From Acetobacteraceae bacterium (GTDB lineage Bacteria > Pseudomonadota > Alphaproteobacteria > Acetobacterales > Acetobacteraceae), in contig CANJSR010000261.1 in assembly GCA_947476855.1 (NCBI GenBank), positions 1 to 7,075 on the forward strand: 7,075 nucleotides of DNA, in the 5' to 3' direction. The notes below the pieces were generated by a model, which was given only the letters and a program-made list of their open reading frames with translations, was not told the origin of the DNA and made no database searches. Made by a program: the position numbers and the translations under genes. Shown one piece after another: positions 6,307-7,075 of this stretch. The first letter of the stretch is position 1; each line of letters starts with the position of its first letter.

Positions 6307-6415
6307 CGCCCTGGCCCGCAGGCCGGTGCAGGCAGGCTCAAAGGCAGAAATCCCTGATTCGTTAAATTTGTATCAACGCCGAGAGACGAAATTGCGGCAG
6401 GACAGCCAACCCCGC

Positions 6416-6432
6416 TTTGCATGGCTCGCGAT
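6416..6432 (+). repeat. Imperfect direct repeat, copy 1
   Basis: The 17-nt sequence TTTGCATGGCTCGCGAT recurs as TTTGCATGGGTTGCGAT at 6537-6553, with 15 of 17 bases identical and an offset of 121 nt. This copy covers the candidate -35 box. It may be a regulator binding site; chance similarity is possible. Confidence 0.5.
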
Positions 6433-6446
6433 CCAGGGCATATAAA
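6417..6446 (+). promoter_or_regulatory. Candidate sigma70-type promoter for the TRAP solute-binding gene
   Basis: TTGCAT (6417-6422) resembles a -35 box (TTG conserved). TATAAA (6441-6446) matches the -10 consensus at five of six positions. The spacing is 18 nt. This is the best -10-like hexamer in the gap. If used, transcription would begin near 6453 and leave a ~165-nt leader. The -35 lies inside the left copy of the direct repeat, which would make that repeat a plausible control site. Inference only. Confidence 0.35.
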
Positions 6447-6536
6447 GGTTACGAGACGGTTAATCCGAAGCAAGCAGGCTGAAACAGGGCGCGGCGCCAC
6501 CCGCACAAGCGGGGGTAACATAGCCCGGACGTGTTG

Positions 6537-6553
6537 TTTGCATGGGTTGCGAT
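6537..6553 (+). repeat. Imperfect direct repeat, copy 2
   Basis: Second copy of the 17-nt repeat, 65 nt before the TRAP gene start and downstream of the candidate promoter. Within it TTGCATG and TTGCGATG form a loose tandem pair, suggesting two half-sites in the same orientation. A regulator site here could act as a downstream operator. This is inference from the repeat alone. Confidence 0.45.
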
Positions 6554-6604
6554 GTCGGTAACCGGTTCGTGGATTGCCGTGGTTCGCTCCAGGGCGGTGC
6601 AACA

Positions 6605-6610
6605 GGGAGG
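6605..6610 (+). promoter_or_regulatory. Ribosome binding site of the TRAP solute-binding gene
   Basis: GGGAGG, 7 nt before the ATG at 6618. It decides between two nearby ATGs. The one at 6614 opens a frame without recognisable protein, whereas 6618 opens directly into a signal peptide and a TRAP binding-protein sequence. Confidence 0.8.
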
Positions 6611-6617
6611 TACATGC

Positions 6618-7075
6618 ATGAAGAGGTTCCTAATGGGCCTGGGGGCGCTGGCCGTGTCGGCCACCTTCGCTCTCTCGGCCTTCGCGCAGCAGGCGCCCAC
6701 GCGCACGCTGAAGATCCAGACAAGTTGGCCGACATCCGCGGCCGCCTACGATCAGGTCACGGTCTTCGCCAAGCGGCTTGAAGTCGTCTCCGGCGGCCGG
6801 ATCAAGATCGAGGCGATGCCCGCCGGTCAGATCGTCCCGCCGTTCGAGGTGCTGGAAGCCACCCACAAGAAGGTCGTCGACGGCGCGCATAGCTGGCCCG
6901 GATATTGGGTCGGCCGCAACAAGGCCGCGGTTCTGTTCACCGGTGGCCCCGGCGGACCGTTCGGCATGGACCTCATCGACTTCATGAGTTGGATGTGGCA
7001 CGGCGGCGGCTTCGACATGATGCAGAAGTTCTACCGCGAAACGCTCAAGATGAACGTCATCTCGCTGCCGATGCA
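6618..7075 (+). CDS. TRAP transporter periplasmic solute-binding protein, DctP/TakP type (3' truncated by window edge)
   Basis: The frame runs open from ATG 6618 to the right edge (152 full codons, no stop). Seen: a classic signal peptide, residues 1-23, with MKR, a hydrophobic core and likely cleavage after AFA before QQAPT. The mature start is the strand TLKIQTSWP. Then follow FAKRLEVVSGGRIKIEAMPAGQIVPPFEVLEATHKKVVDGAH (residues ~50-91), YWVGRNKAAVLFTGGPGGPFGMD (~95-117) and a Trp-rich helix, DFMSWMWHGGGFDMMQKFY. The pattern SGGR-IKI-PAGQIVPPFEVLEA-VxDGAH with YW-GxNKAA-LF is that of DctP-family proteins close to TakP, which binds 2-oxo acids such as pyruvate. The ligand Arg and Trp residues lie beyond the window, so the substrate is unproven. 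The protein would deliver its solute in the periplasm to a DctQM membrane pair, whose genes are expected downstream but not visible. The gene follows a long regulated-looking leader. Confidence 0.93.
   Translation, partial: MKRFLMGLGALAVSATFALSAFAQQAPTRTLKIQTSWPTSAAAYDQVTVFAKRLEVVSGGRIKIEAMPAGQIVPPFEVLEATHKKVVDGAHSWPGYWVGRNKAAVLFTGGPGGPFGMDLIDFMSWMWHGGGFDMMQKFYRETLKMNVISLPM

Larger units (their letters stand above)
6266..6617. other. 352-nt intergenic region upstream of the TRAP solute-binding gene
   Basis: No gene is supported here. Short open frames on either strand have no ribosome site and no recognisable protein. From left to right it holds: the GC hairpin at 6282-6306; a small GGCC-CGCA-GGCC stem (6313-6324); an AT-rich island at about 6359-6376; a candidate sigma70 promoter at 6417-6446; two 17-nt imperfect direct repeats at 6416-6432 and 6537-6553; a CCCGC-ACAA-GCGGG hairpin (6500-6513); an AACCGGTT palindrome (6560-6567); and the ribosome site at 6605-6610. 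The length and the local drop in GC suggest a regulated promoter with a leader of up to ~165 nt. Confidence 0.6.

Noticed and set aside
6542..6781. A plus-strand 79-codon open frame overlapping the TRAP gene start
   Set aside because: Different frame from the signal peptide and DctP sequence; its own start has no Shine-Dalgarno, and the product is not recognisable.
1..7075. CRISPR arrays, tRNA/rRNA genes, insertion sequences, prophage or defence genes
   Set aside because: No regularly spaced repeats, no cloverleaf or rRNA-like sequence, and no transposase, integrase or nuclease-defence motifs were seen on either strand.

Overview
The window looks like chromosomal DNA from a GC-rich alphaproteobacterium, most likely of the Rhodospirillales/Acetobacteraceae type. 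Three things suggest this. Codons are strongly G/C-ending. The gene order ftsH-folP-glmM-thiD is one I recall from that order (from memory, not searched). A C-rich/G-rich palindromic repeat typical of such genomes lies between ftsH and folP. Nothing in the window looks like a phage, plasmid, CRISPR array or insertion sequence.

Left part (1-4687, all + strand): a tightly packed housekeeping run. It starts with the 3' end of ftsH (membrane AAA+ zinc protease). Next come folP (dihydropteroate synthase, folate pathway), glmM (phosphoglucosamine mutase, toward UDP-GlcNAc), thiD (HMP/HMP-P kinase, thiamine pathway) and a HAD-family phosphatase. Gaps are 3 nt, 67 nt, a 1-nt stop/start overlap and 1 nt, so glmM-thiD-HAD is probably one translationally coupled unit. 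The ftsH-folP junction holds three back-to-back hairpins that appear to be translated as the N-terminus of FolP. This is the most unusual local structure in the window.

Middle part (4684-6265): a minus-strand gene for a 212-residue protein made of two tandem EthD-like (dimeric alpha/beta barrel) halves. It converges on the HAD gene with overlapping stop codons. It diverges across 109 nt from a plus-strand metallo-beta-lactamase-fold hydrolase with a C-terminal winged-helix-like segment (glyoxalase II/LACTB2 type).

Right part (6266-7075): a 352-nt non-coding stretch. It holds a strong GC hairpin just after the hydrolase gene, an AT-richer candidate promoter and a pair of 17-nt imperfect direct repeats. 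The 5' end of a TRAP-transporter periplasmic solute-binding protein gene (DctP/TakP type) follows. That gene runs off the right edge, so it has no stop codon here.

I found no clearly new biological system. Most of the window is conserved metabolism. The items worth a second look are the translated palindromic element in folP, the duplicated EthD-like protein paired with the hydrolase, the HAD phosphatase coupled to thiD, and the repeats upstream of the TRAP gene.
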